From: Nocardia terrae
GTDB lineage: Bacteria > Actinomycetota > Actinomycetes > Mycobacteriales > Mycobacteriaceae
Assembly: GCF_009760405.1 (NCBI RefSeq)
Contig: NZ_WRPP01000002.1
Location: 930,001-994,000 of the forward strand
Length of the DNA stretch: 64,000 nt
Direction: 5' to 3'
Shown here: in pieces, positions 28,219 through 36,434 of the stretch
Layout of the letters: the number at the start of each line of letters is the position of its first letter
Position numbering within the stretch: position 1 is the stretch's first letter
Made by a program: the position numbers and the translations under genes
Notes under the pieces: model-generated
The model's database searches: none
What the model saw: only the letters and a program-made list of their open reading frames with translations
Told to the model about the DNA's origin: nothing

Positions 28219-28973
28219 GCGCCGGGCGCCGACAGGACGTCGGCAACCCTCGCGTAGACGCCCGGATATCCGGCGACCGCGATCCCGCGCGCCCACGACG
28301 TGATGCCCACCAGCTTCCCGTCGACGAGCAGCGGTCCGCCACTGTCGAATTCGCCGGTATCGGCCTGGGTCGAGCCCGCGCACACCATCTCCGAGGCGTC
28401 GAAGGCCCCCGGATAGGCGGCGGCGCAGTCGGTGTCGGCGACCATCGGCACGGTGGCTCGGCGCAGCGCGGTATTGACGTAGTCGCCGTCGGCGGTGCCG
28501 CCCCAGCCGAGCACGGTGGCGCTGGCGCCCGACGGCGCGGCGATCGGGACGGTCGGCCGCTGCTGTGGCTGCGCGAGAGTCAGGACGGCGAGGTCGTGAT
28601 GGTAGACGTCCACGCCGTCGACGGAGTCGGTGTGGAAGTCCGGGTGGAGGCGAACCGCCTTGACCTGTACGGTCGTTCCCTCCCCGGAGTTCAGGTCGTC
28701 GCGGTCGAAGGTGACGGTCAGCGAGGGCAGGAACTGGGTGACCTGCACGCAGTGCGCGGCGGTGAGCACCTGATCGGGCGCGATGAGCACGCCGCCGCAG
28801 AACTGCCCGGAGGGCCGGGGCAGGAACAGCGGCGTCCCGACCGCAGCGAGCCAGGGCTGGTCGCGAGCGGCGACCTCGGTGCCGCCGACCACCGCATGCG
28901 CGGGGACGACCGAGGACAGGGCGCAGCCGATGAGCGCCGCGGTGAGCACCGCGACCCGGTGGGAGAACGACAT
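28167..28973 (-). CDS. Secreted trypsin-like serine protease (S1)
   Basis: A 268-residue protein. Signal peptide 1-27 ends PAHA, and the mature chain starts VVGGTEVAA, close to the IVGG activation-type N-terminus. The catalytic triad is H74 (TAAHC), D127 (HHDLAVL) and S211. The conserved GDSGGP around the serine reads F209-D-S-G-G-P, so the glycine that precedes Asp is a bulky Phe. Paired Cys suggest disulfides. ATG at 28973 is preferred over an upstream TTG. The 3' end overlaps the flavin oxidase gene by 52 bp on the opposite strand. Confidence 0.87.
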   Translation of the reverse strand: MSFSHRVAVLTAALIGCALSSVVPAHAVVGGTEVAARDQPWLAAVGTPLFLPRPSGQFCGGVLIAPDQVLTAAHCVQVTQFLPSLTVTFDRDDLNSGEGTTVQVKAVRLHPDFHTDSVDGVDVYHHDLAVLTLAQPQQRPTVPIAAPSGASATVLGWGGTADGDYVNTALRRATVPMVADTDCAAAYPGAFDASEMVCAGSTQADTGEFDSGGPLLVDGKLVGITSWARGIAVAGYPGVYARVADVLSAPGAQTFEADWPKEKTHVGS

Positions 28974-29034
28974 CGGGCCATTCAATCAGAGAATGCGGCC
29001 ACGTGACGGGGCCGAATGTGTCATACCCCGCGAG

Positions 29035-29040
29035 TACGGT
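29035..29040 (+). promoter_or_regulatory. Probable -10 of a leaderless promoter for the PPOX-family gene
   Basis: TACGGT ends 7 nt before the ATG at 29048, with no ribosome binding site between. Confidence 0.4.
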
Positions 29041-29047
29041 CGCGCCC

Positions 29048-29563
29048 ATGACGTCCTGGACCGAGTTCGCCACCGCCGCACCCCGTATCTCGACCGTCTT
29101 CACCCGCCGTCACGCCGCCACCGGCAACCTCTGCATGCTGGCCACGCTGCGCAAGGATGGCTTCCCGCGTATCAGCCCCCTCGAGCCGCGCATCTTCGAG
29201 GGGCAGCTGTGGGTGGTCGGCATGCCGGGCACCACCAAGTTCGCCGACCTGGCTCGTGACCCGCGCTTCTGCCTGCACACCGCGACCGTGGACACCCAGG
29301 TCACCGACGGCGACGTGAAGCTCTTCGGCACCGTGCACGACGTTCAGGACCCCGGCATCCAGCGCCGCTTCGCCGAGGACCTGTTCGCCGAGAGCGGCTT
29401 CGACCTGCGCGGCCGCAAGTTCGAACCGTTCTACGCGGCCGATATCACCGGTGCGTCCTCGGTGGAGATCGTCGACGGCCGCCTGGAGGTGACGATCTGG
29501 AAGCCCGGCCAGGTCGAGCGCGTGGTCGAGGTCTCCGATTCCGCGGAGCCCGCGACGACATAG
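29048..29563 (+). CDS. Pyridoxamine 5'-phosphate oxidase-family (split beta-barrel) protein
   Basis: A 171-residue protein with the flavin/F420-binding split-barrel fold: NLCMLATLRKDGFPRISPLEP followed by GQLWVVGMPGTTKFADLARDPRFCLH are typical of the FMN- or F420-dependent PPOX family of actinobacteria. Cofactor and substrate are not determined by sequence. ATG at 29048 fits a leaderless promoter. The next gene, a HTH regulator, follows on the same strand. Confidence 0.8.
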   Translation: MTSWTEFATAAPRISTVFTRRHAATGNLCMLATLRKDGFPRISPLEPRIFEGQLWVVGMPGTTKFADLARDPRFCLHTATVDTQVTDGDVKLFGTVHDVQDPGIQRRFAEDLFAESGFDLRGRKFEPFYAADITGASSVEIVDGRLEVTIWKPGQVERVVEVSDSAEPATT

Positions 29564-29564
29564 C

Positions 29565-29612
29565 GTGCAACATTGCATCGAGTGCAAAGATGCCAACGGT
29601 GCAACTGTGCAC
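29565..29612 (+). promoter_or_regulatory. Cluster of GTGCA inverted repeats, probable operator of the AraC-type gene
   Basis: Two dyads stand between the PPOX stop and the regulator: TGCAA-ca-TTGCA (29566-29577) and GTGCA-actg-TGCAC (29599-29612), with a further GTGCA at 29582 and another at about 29632. The repeated word suggests a multi-site operator, possibly for autoregulation. Confidence 0.45.
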
Positions 29613-29666
29613 GGCATGCTGAACAGAGGTGCATTTCAACGCTTTTCGAGCCGGCACGGGGGTGAC

Positions 29667-30380
29667 GTGACGGATATCCATCCGCCGCAGGGCTATCGGG
29701 AGCATCCTTCCGCACTCGAGGGAGCGATGCTGTGGACGCGCGCGGGCGTGTCCACCACCGATCTGCCGGTCCTGCCCGACGGCAGTATGGATCTGCTCTG
29801 GATGGACGGCCGGCTCTCGGTGGCCGGGCCCGACACCCGCGCCTACCGCCCGCCCGCGGGCTTCGCGGGCCGGATCGCCGGAATTCGTTTCTTCCCCGGC
29901 ACCGCCCCCGCCCTGCTGGGCGTCCCGGCTCACGAGTTGCGCAACGCCAGAGTCGATCTGGCCGACCTGTGGTCTCCCGCCATCCACCGCCGCGCCGAGG
30001 AACTCCTCGCACGGGCCTCGACTCCCGCCCTCGGCCTCGATGCGATCGCGTTGTGGCGTACGACCGAAACGAAACCGCCGGACCCGATATTGCGGTTCAT
30101 CGTGAGTTCCCTCGGGTCCGGTGCCTCGGTATCGGCGACGGCCGAGGAATTGGGCACCGGCCCTCGCCGACTGCATCGAATGTCGCTGAACGCCTTCGGC
30201 TACGGCCCCAAGACATTGAGCCGAGTGCTGCGAATGCAGCGCGCTCTGGCCTTGGCTCGCACCGGAACCGGATTGGCGGAGGTCTCCGCGGTGATCGGGT
30301 ATGCGGATCAGGCGCATTTGACCCGTGAGATACGGGAATTGACCGACCTGTCGCCAACCGAACTCCTGGCGAAGGCATGA
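29667..30380 (+). CDS. AraC-family-like HTH regulator
   Basis: About 237 residues from the GTG at 29667; an ATG at 29616 would add 17 residues. The N-terminal ~130 residues form a ligand/dimer domain of the DUF6597 type (AMLWTRAGVSTTDLPVLPDGSMDLLWMDG). The C-terminal AraC helix-turn-helix reads VSATAEELGTGPRRLHRMSLNAFGYGPKTLSRVLRMQRAL and ends ADQAHLTREIRELTDLSPTEL. The neighbour, convergent by 1 bp, is a VOC-family protein, a frequent partner of this regulator type. GTGCA dyads upstream are candidate binding sites. Confidence 0.85.
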   Translation: MTDIHPPQGYREHPSALEGAMLWTRAGVSTTDLPVLPDGSMDLLWMDGRLSVAGPDTRAYRPPAGFAGRIAGIRFFPGTAPALLGVPAHELRNARVDLADLWSPAIHRRAEELLARASTPALGLDAIALWRTTETKPPDPILRFIVSSLGSGASVSATAEELGTGPRRLHRMSLNAFGYGPKTLSRVLRMQRALALARTGTGLAEVSAVIGYADQAHLTREIRELTDLSPTELLAKA

Positions 30381-30381
30381 A

Positions 30382-30774
30382 TCACCCCAAGGGCGCGTAC
30401 AGATCGACTCCGTTGCCATCGGGATCCAGAACGACCGCGTAACGCTGACCCCAGAATGCGTCGAACGGTTTCATTTCGCCCTGGTATCCGGCGGCCACCA
30501 ATTCCTCGTACTTCGAATCGACCCCCTGCGGTGTGCCGCAGTCGCAGGCGAGCCCGATTCGCCCACCGCCCTTGGGCGCCACCCAATCCGGCCGGAAGCT
30601 GCGAATGGTGTCTTCGGTATCGAGCATCAGCTTGACGCCCCCGCCGAGGTCGGTATCCACATGAGGCTCGTTCTCGGCCCCCTCGGCGAACGCGAGCCCC
30701 AGGCGTCGGTAGAAGTTCAGCGCCGCGGCCATATCGGCGACAACGATTTCGATCACGTTCAGTCGAATGTTCAT
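30382..30774 (-). CDS. VOC (glyoxalase/bleomycin resistance) superfamily protein
   Basis: A 130-residue protein with the beta-alpha-beta-beta-beta repeats of the vicinal oxygen chelate fold: VIEIVVADMAAALNFYRRLGL at the start and FWGQRYAVVLDPDGNGVDLYAP at the end. The latter carries the usual metal- or substrate-side 'DPDGNxxxL' motif. Members bind or detoxify small molecules, or are dioxygenases; no substrate is evident. Convergent with the AraC-type regulator gene, from which it is separated by one base pair. Confidence 0.82.
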   Translation of the reverse strand: MNIRLNVIEIVVADMAAALNFYRRLGLAFAEGAENEPHVDTDLGGGVKLMLDTEDTIRSFRPDWVAPKGGGRIGLACDCGTPQGVDSKYEELVAAGYQGEMKPFDAFWGQRYAVVLDPDGNGVDLYAPLG

Positions 30775-30831
30775 GTCTCGAACGGTAGGCCCGGCCCACC
30801 CCCGAGGTCTTGAAGAAATCGGACACGCCGC

Positions 30832-31641
30832 TCAGCGAGCGTGGACCGCCGCCAGCCGAGCCGCCCGGATCGCATTCCACAACGGCCGCAGCAACGCCTC
30901 CTGCGCCGCGACGGCCGTCGCCGAGGTCGGCGCCGAGGCCGGTTCGCGTTCTGCGACGGTGAGAATCGCCGCGACCTGATCCGCGGAGTCGAGGATCCGC
31001 CGCGCGCGGCGCGGCAGGGAGTCGGGGTATTTGTGCCGCAGATGCCCGGCCAGTTCCGCTTCGACGAGTTCGCGCGGCCCCACACCCCCGGACCCGAGCC
31101 GGGTGGTCTGCAACTGCTGCAGTGCGTCGGCGGCGTCCCGCACGGCCTCGCGCATGGTGTATTCGGCCTCGCCCAACGGCATCTCGGGTGCTTGGGCGAC
31201 CGGTATGGGAGCCGAGTACACCCGCCACTGCAGGGCGTCGTCATCGGTCCACACCGGCACCAGCCCGGTCCCGACCGATCCGGGCGCGCCGATCAGCAGC
31301 CCCTCCTCGGCTTCGGTTGCGGCGGCCGCGAATTCGGTGCCCACCGGAATCCCGCGCACATCGCCCGGCACCGGCAGCACCAGCCGCACCTGGGCCTCGG
31401 GCCCGGTGAACGCCTCGCGAATCAGCTTGAGCAGCACCATGATCCCGGCACCCGCGACGGCTTCCGGCTCATCCTCGGACGCCCACGGCAACCCGGTCCG
31501 CCCACCCGTGACCGGGTCCCCGGCCGCCACCGTCTGCTGGGGAGCCCAGGCGCGCAACGCGTCCAGCACGTCGTCGGGGGCGCTGTGGCCGGCCAGCCAG
31601 GACCCGGCCCAGACCGTCAGCGATGCACTCGGGGAACTCAT
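30832..31641 (-). CDS. Conserved actinobacterial protein in the Rv1486c position
   Basis: A 269-residue soluble protein without recognised catalytic motifs. It is Ala/Glu-rich, with long helical stretches toward the C-terminus (AEYTMREAVRDAADALQQLQ, DSADQVAAILTVAEREP). By its place upstream of and divergent from the NfeD-SPFH pair it corresponds to Rv1486c in the conserved order; this equivalence is inferred from synteny and size, not from an alignment. It lies 22 bp downstream of the DUF3097 gene and is probably co-transcribed with it. Confidence 0.7.
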   Translation of the reverse strand: MSSPSASLTVWAGSWLAGHSAPDDVLDALRAWAPQQTVAAGDPVTGGRTGLPWASEDEPEAVAGAGIMVLLKLIREAFTGPEAQVRLVLPVPGDVRGIPVGTEFAAAATEAEEGLLIGAPGSVGTGLVPVWTDDDALQWRVYSAPIPVAQAPEMPLGEAEYTMREAVRDAADALQQLQTTRLGSGGVGPRELVEAELAGHLRHKYPDSLPRRARRILDSADQVAAILTVAEREPASAPTSATAVAAQEALLRPLWNAIRAARLAAVHAR

Positions 31642-31663
31642 GCATTCGAGGATAACTGGAGGG

Positions 31664-32488
31664 CTACTCCTGCTCGGTGACGAAGTCGATCAGTCGTTCG
31701 ACGGCTCCGATGAGCGGGGTTTCCAGATCGCGGTAGGAGTTGACCGCGTTGTAGACGCGTCGCCAGCCGTCCTGCGGTGTGCCCCAGCGAAGTCGCCGGC
31801 AGATGCCGGTTTTCCAGTCCTCGCCGCGCGGCACGTCGGGCCAGGCCGCGATGCCGACGGCCTTGGGGCGGACCGCCTGCCACACGTCGATATAGGGGTG
31901 TCCGGTGACGAGTACGTGCGCGCCCAGGCCCTGGGTCAGCCCGGTCTCCTTGGATCCGGTGACCAGATGGTCGACGAGGACCCCGACACGCCGGGTCGGG
32001 CCCGGTTGGAATTCCGCGAGTTTCGCGCCGAGATGATCCAAGCCCTCGAGTTGTTCGACGACCACGCCCTCGACGCGGAGATCGTGGCCCCACACCCGTT
32101 CGACCAGCGCCGCGTCGTGCACGCCCTCGACCCAGATGCGGCTCGCGCGCGCCACCCGCGCCTTCAGTCCTTCGACCCGGGTGGATCCGGACGCCGATCG
32201 GGTCGGCTGCACCGGTGCGGCGGCGGTGGGCTTGACCAGTGTCACCACTTCACCGTCGATCAGAAACGCGGCTTCCCGCAGCGCGAACAAGCGGACTCGT
32301 CCGTTGCGGTCCTCGAGCTTGACGAACTCGCCGTCGTAGCTGCGATCGAATCCCACTACGGCGCCGCAGAATCCGGTGGCCGCGTCCTCGGCGACGAGGT
32401 CGCGTTCGGCGGCGACCCGCGGTATCTCGCGTTTGCGAGTCCTCGCGTGGCCGGAATAGATATCGCCATAGCTGTCACGCCCGCTCAC
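31664..32488 (-). CDS. DUF3097 family protein
   Basis: A 274-residue protein of an actinobacteria-specific family. The region RIWVEGVHDAALVERVWG followed by VGVLVDHLVTGSKE resembles a Toprim-like acidic centre (Glu, then Asp-x-x), and GAHVLVTGHPYIDVWQAVRP is strongly conserved. If the Toprim reading is right the protein may act on nucleic acid, but no activity has been assigned to the family as far as I know. It is divergent from the NfeD-like gene across 189 bp that contain a perfect 8-1-8 inverted repeat. Confidence 0.8.
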   Translation of the reverse strand: MSGRDSYGDIYSGHARTRKREIPRVAAERDLVAEDAATGFCGAVVGFDRSYDGEFVKLEDRNGRVRLFALREAAFLIDGEVVTLVKPTAAAPVQPTRSASGSTRVEGLKARVARASRIWVEGVHDAALVERVWGHDLRVEGVVVEQLEGLDHLGAKLAEFQPGPTRRVGVLVDHLVTGSKETGLTQGLGAHVLVTGHPYIDVWQAVRPKAVGIAAWPDVPRGEDWKTGICRRLRWGTPQDGWRRVYNAVNSYRDLETPLIGAVERLIDFVTEQE

Positions 32489-32554
32489 CCGATCGAAGGT
32501 ACCGTCGCCGCACCGGATTTCGGTGGCGCGACGCGGCCAACGGCGGAGTTTGCG

Positions 32555-32571
32555 GCGGAGGTCACCTCCGC
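32555..32571. promoter_or_regulatory. 8-1-8 inverted repeat between DUF3097 and NfeD genes
   Basis: GCGGAGGT-c-ACCTCCGC is a perfect palindrome around one base in the divergent intergenic region. It could be an operator for either gene. No regulator is adjacent. Confidence 0.4.
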
Positions 32572-32664
32572 AAGGGTCCTTCGTCCGAGGTCACGCGGGG
32601 TGGTCGGTCGCATTCGATGACCTTGGTCCGCGGCGTATCACGCGTCGCGGCGGCGGGAACCGAC

Positions 32665-32670
32665 TACTGT
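32665..32670 (+). promoter_or_regulatory. Probable -10 of a leaderless promoter for the NfeD-like gene
   Basis: TACTGT ends 7 nt before the GTG at 32678; no ribosome binding site is present. Confidence 0.45.
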
Positions 32671-32677
32671 TGATGCT

Positions 32678-33109
32678 GTGGCCGCAATAGTTTGGCTGGT
32701 CGCGGGCATTCTGCTCGCGGCGGCCGAGATGCTCACGGGCAGTCTCGTGCTGATCATGCTGGGTGTCGCCGCGCTCGTCACCGCCGGCATCAGCGGGCTC
32801 ACCGGATCCTCGGTGCTCGTGGATGCCGTGGTGTTCGGTGCGACGTCGATCGCCCTGCTGGTGCTGGTGCGCCCATTCCTGTTGCGGCGCTATGCGATTC
32901 CGCCTCCACATCAGACGGGGGTGGACGCGCTGCCGGGTAGGACCGCCAAGGTGCTCGAAACGGTCGACGAGCACGGTGGCCGGGTGAAACTGGGTGGCGA
33001 GGTGTGGAGCGCGCGTCCGTATGACGCGGCGGATTCCTACCCCGTCGGTTCGACCGTTTATGTCATGAGGATCGACGGCGCCCACGCCGTCGTCATGAAA
33101 GGGCCGTAA
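32678..33109 (+). CDS. NfeD-like membrane protein
   Basis: A 143-residue protein with three or so N-terminal membrane helices (about 2-70) and a C-terminal OB-fold domain (GRTAKVLETVDEHGGRVKLGGEVWSARP) characteristic of short NfeD proteins. NfeD partners SPFH/stomatin proteins in membrane microdomains. It overlaps the SPFH gene as TAATG, and the pair corresponds to Rv1487-Rv1488. GTG at 32678 is consistent with a leaderless transcript. Confidence 0.9.
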   Translation: MAAIVWLVAGILLAAAEMLTGSLVLIMLGVAALVTAGISGLTGSSVLVDAVVFGATSIALLVLVRPFLLRRYAIPPPHQTGVDALPGRTAKVLETVDEHGGRVKLGGEVWSARPYDAADSYPVGSTVYVMRIDGAHAVVMKGP

Positions 33110-34362
33110 TGGCTGTACTCATAGTCGCCATCGTTCTGATCCTGTTGATCGTGGTGGTGGTCTTCAAGTCGGTGGCCCTGGTGCCGCAGGCGGAGGCCGC
33201 CGTCATCGAACGGCTGGGCCGGTATTCGCGCACCGTGTCGGGACAGCTGACCTTCCTGGTGCCCTTCGCCGACCGGATCCGGGCCAAGGTGGATCTGCGC
33301 GAGCGGGTCGTGTCGTTCCCGCCGCAGCCGGTGATCACCCAGGACAACCTGACCGTGCAGATCGACTCGGTGGTCTACTTCCAGGTCACCAGCCCGCAGG
33401 CCGCGGTCTACGAGATCTCCAATTACATTGCCGCCGTGGAACAGTTGACCATCACCACGCTGCGCAACGTGGTCGGCGGCATGACGCTGGAGGAGACGCT
33501 GACCTCCCGCGATCAGATCAACAGCCAGCTGCGCGGCGTCCTCGACGAGGCCACCGGCCGCTGGGGCCTGCGCGTGTCGCGCGTCGAGTTGAAGGCCATC
33601 GATCCGCCCCCGTCGATCCAGGAGTCGATGGAGAAGCAGATGAAGGCCGACCGTGAGAAGCGCGCCATGATCCTCACCGCGGAAGGTCAGCGGGAAGCGT
33701 CGATCAAGACTGCCGAGGGCCAGAAGCAGGCGCAGATCCTCGCCGCCGAGGGCGGCAAGCAGTCCTCGATCCTGGCCGCCGAGGGCGAACGCCAGTCCCG
33801 CATCCTGCGCGCCCAGGGTGAACGCGCCGCCGCCTACTTGCAGGCCCAGGGCCAGGCCAAGGCGATCGAAAAGGTGTTCGCCGCCATCAAGAACGGCAAG
33901 CCCACCCCCGAACTGCTCGCCTACCAGTACATGCAGACCCTGCCCCAGGTGGCCAAGGGCGACGCCAACAAGGTGTGGCTGGTCCCCAGCGATTTCGGCA
34001 AGGCCCTGGAAGGCTTCGCCCGCGGTTTCGCCCAGAAGGGTGAGGACGGCGTCTTCCGCTACGAGCCCGCCGAGGACGGTGCCGCGGCCGAGGCCCCCGA
34101 GGACGACTCGGACGAGGTGGCCGCCTGGTTCGACACTGCGACCGACCCGGCCACCCAGCGCGCGGTCCGCGCCGCCGAGGCCGATGCCCGCGCCCCGGTC
34201 GAACCCCCCGCCGCCATTCCCCCGACCGGTGGCGGCACCCGCCCGCCACATCTGGAACAGCGCCCGCACCAGCCGCCCGCTCAGCCCCAATACCGTCAGG
34301 AGCCGCCCAACCAGGGCTGGCAGCAGAACCCGCCGCCCCCGCCGCGCCCCCTGGGTCACTGA
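33109..34362 (+). CDS. SPFH/stomatin-like membrane protein (Rv1488 type)
   Basis: A 417-residue protein: N-terminal membrane helix (2-22), SPFH/band-7 domain (VPQAEAAVIERLGRYSRTVSG ... VEQLTITTLRNVVGGMTLEE), a long Ala/Glu/Gln coiled-coil repeat region (AEGQREASIKTAEGQKQAQI), and a Pro/Gln-rich disordered tail of ~80 residues. Stomatin-like proteins assemble into large rings at the membrane and cooperate with NfeD-family partners. A strong bidirectional terminator follows 17 bp after the stop. Confidence 0.93.
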   Translation: MAVLIVAIVLILLIVVVVFKSVALVPQAEAAVIERLGRYSRTVSGQLTFLVPFADRIRAKVDLRERVVSFPPQPVITQDNLTVQIDSVVYFQVTSPQAAVYEISNYIAAVEQLTITTLRNVVGGMTLEETLTSRDQINSQLRGVLDEATGRWGLRVSRVELKAIDPPPSIQESMEKQMKADREKRAMILTAEGQREASIKTAEGQKQAQILAAEGGKQSSILAAEGERQSRILRAQGERAAAYLQAQGQAKAIEKVFAAIKNGKPTPELLAYQYMQTLPQVAKGDANKVWLVPSDFGKALEGFARGFAQKGEDGVFRYEPAEDGAAAEAPEDDSDEVAAWFDTATDPATQRAVRAAEADARAPVEPPAAIPPTGGGTRPPHLEQRPHQPPAQPQYRQEPPNQGWQQNPPPPPRPLGH

Positions 34363-34379
34363 CGGAGAACGCAAGCGTG

Positions 34380-34413
34380 CGAGGCCCTCTCGACATCGGT
34401 CGAGAGGGCCTCG
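34380..34413. terminator. Bidirectional hairpin between the SPFH and IclR-like genes
   Basis: CGAGGCCCTCTCGAC pairs with GTCGAGAGGGCCTCG around ATCG: a perfect 15-bp stem. It lies between two convergent genes and can serve both strands. Confidence 0.8.
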
Positions 34414-34425
34414 CCCGTATCCGGA

Positions 34426-34788
34426 TCAGTTCCGTGTGCCGTCGAAGCGGTCGCCTGCGATGGAGCGGGCGGGTTCGCCGTCCACGCCGACCGTGATGCG
34501 GATGCCCGCGGGCAGGGCGTACAGATGCGGTGTGACCGTGTCCAGTCCCAGCCGTGCGAGCGCGGGCCGGGCCGGCGTCGCCAAGCCGTGCCCCACGCGG
34601 TAGCGATCGGTCGCCGGATCCTGTTCCAGCAGACCGGCGCGGACCAGGGCCTGGGCGAGCCGGTGCGTGGTGCTGACGGGCAATCCGGCCAGCTGCGCGA
34701 GATCGCTGAGTGACAGTTCGGGATCGTCGCCCTGGAAGCAATTGAGCACCTCTACCGCGTGTGCTCCGGAACGTGGTTCATCGGCCAT
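34426..34788 (-). CDS. Short IclR-like HTH protein lacking most of the effector domain
   Basis: A 120-residue protein. The N-terminal winged helix matches IclR (AVEVLNCFQ ... LSLSDLAQLAGLPVSTTHRLAQALVRAGLLEQDPATDRYRVG), but IclR proteins are normally ~250 residues and the GAF-like effector domain is reduced to about 45 residues. The reading frame is clean up to a terminator, so this is either a naturally DNA-binding-only regulator or a 3'-truncated gene. ATG at 34788 is chosen; the frame extends upstream without similarity. Divergent from the rpf-like gene. Confidence 0.72.
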   Translation of the reverse strand: MADEPRSGAHAVEVLNCFQGDDPELSLSDLAQLAGLPVSTTHRLAQALVRAGLLEQDPATDRYRVGHGLATPARPALARLGLDTVTPHLYALPAGIRITVGVDGEPARSIAGDRFDGTRN

Positions 34789-34922
34789 GGACGCACTGTT
34801 CCGAAGGCTCTGACCAGGGGCAACGGTTGCGCGCAGCGCGATCCGAGCCGGTGGGACGGCCATTTTCGGTGGGGATCGTTTTGTATCGACTTTGTATTAC
34901 GCGATCGGGGTCACCATTTTTG

Positions 34923-34938
34923 CGTGACGTCGGTCACA
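34923..34938. promoter_or_regulatory. CRP-type binding site between the IclR-like and rpf-like genes
   Basis: cGTGA-CGTCGG-TCACA differs at one position from the TGTGA-n6-TCACA consensus of CRP/Rv3676. In M. tuberculosis, CRP controls rpfA, which supports relevance to the rpf-like gene downstream (start 35223). It is 134 bp from the IclR-like start on the other strand. Confidence 0.55.
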
Positions 34939-35046
34939 AATTCGGCCGTAAATTCCAGAAATGTCATTCGGCGACACTCCGAGGCAAGCTGCGAAAACTT
35001 CTAAAGTGCGCTCGATATCGTTTTGTCAACCGACCGTGATCGAGAC

Positions 35047-35558
<512 letters not shown>

Positions 35559-35585
35559 TCAGGTTTCGCGTTACCCGTAACAGCA

Positions 35586-35623
35586 CGATGGCCCTTGCCG
35601 CGAATTCGCGGCAAGGGCCATCG
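35586..35623. terminator. Perfect 38-nt palindromic terminator
   Basis: CGATGGCCCTTGCCGCGAA is followed directly by its own reverse complement, giving a loopless 19-bp inverted repeat. It lies between the convergent rpf-like and ABC transporter genes. Confidence 0.8.
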
Positions 35624-35636
35624 TCGTATTACCGAT

Positions 35637-36434
35637 CTAGTTATGCGCCTCGTAGATGGCTTTCGCCAATTCGGTTTTGAGCGCTTGGAATTCAGGCGTG
35701 GCAGTCACGGCGAGATCCCGCACCCCGCCGTCGTCATCGCCCGGTAATTGGATGCGGCGATCCACGATGACGCGGCCGGGACGGGCGCTCATGACCAGCA
35801 CCCGGGTCGACAGGAATACCGCCTCCTCGACCGAATGGGTCACGAACACAATCGTTTTGCCCGATTCACGCCACAGCCGCAGCAACTCCACCTGCAGCCG
35901 CTCGCGGGTCAGCTGATCCAGCGCGCCGAACGGCTCGTCCATGAGGATGATGCGCGGATCGTTGACCAGCACCCGCGCGATCTGCGCCCGCTGCTGCATG
36001 CCGCCGGACAGCTCGTAGGGCCGCTTGCCCGCGAACTCGCCGAGCCCGACCAGTTCGAGCATCCGCTCGGCGGCCGCGCGGCGCGTCTTCTTGTCCACAC
36101 CACGACATTTCGGACCGAACTCGACATTGCCGCGCACCGACAGCCACGGGTACAGCGTCGGGGACTGGAAGACCACGCCGCGTTCGGGGCCGGGCCCGTC
36201 GACGCGGTCGTCGCCGACCAGCAGCGTGCCGGTGCTGGGTTCGAGGAAGCCTCCGAGCAGTTGCAGCAGCGTGGTCTTCCCGCAGCCGGAGGGACCGACG
36301 ACGCTCACGAACTCCCGGGGCTCGATGACCAGATCGGTGGGGGAGAGCGCGACGGTGCTGCCGGTCGGGGTGTCGTAGGTCTTGGACACCTCGGTCAGCA
36401 CCACCCGATCGCGCAGCCCGAGGGCCGCGGTCAT
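35637..36434 (-). CDS. ABC transporter ATPase, sulfonate/taurine type
   Basis: A 265-residue ATP-binding protein. Walker A GPSGCGKTT, the ABC signature LSGGMQQR, Walker B IILMDEPFGALD and the switch HSVEEAV are all present, in the TauB/SsuB/NrtD subgroup. It energises the permease and binding protein encoded upstream; its ATG overlaps the binding-protein stop (ATGA). Last gene of a three-gene minus-strand operon. Confidence 0.92.
   Translation of the reverse strand: MTAALGLRDRVVLTEVSKTYDTPTGSTVALSPTDLVIEPREFVSVVGPSGCGKTTLLQLLGGFLEPSTGTLLVGDDRVDGPGPERGVVFQSPTLYPWLSVRGNVEFGPKCRGVDKKTRRAAAERMLELVGLGEFAGKRPYELSGGMQQRAQIARVLVNDPRIILMDEPFGALDQLTRERLQVELLRLWRESGKTIVFVTHSVEEAVFLSTRVLVMSARPGRVIVDRRIQLPGDDDGGVRDLAVTATPEFQALKTELAKAIYEAHN

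Noticed and set aside
26683..29103. Long minus-strand open frame across the flavin oxidase and protease region
   Set aside because: Low-complexity Arg/Gly/Ala composition; the real genes in other frames have clear domains and signal peptides.
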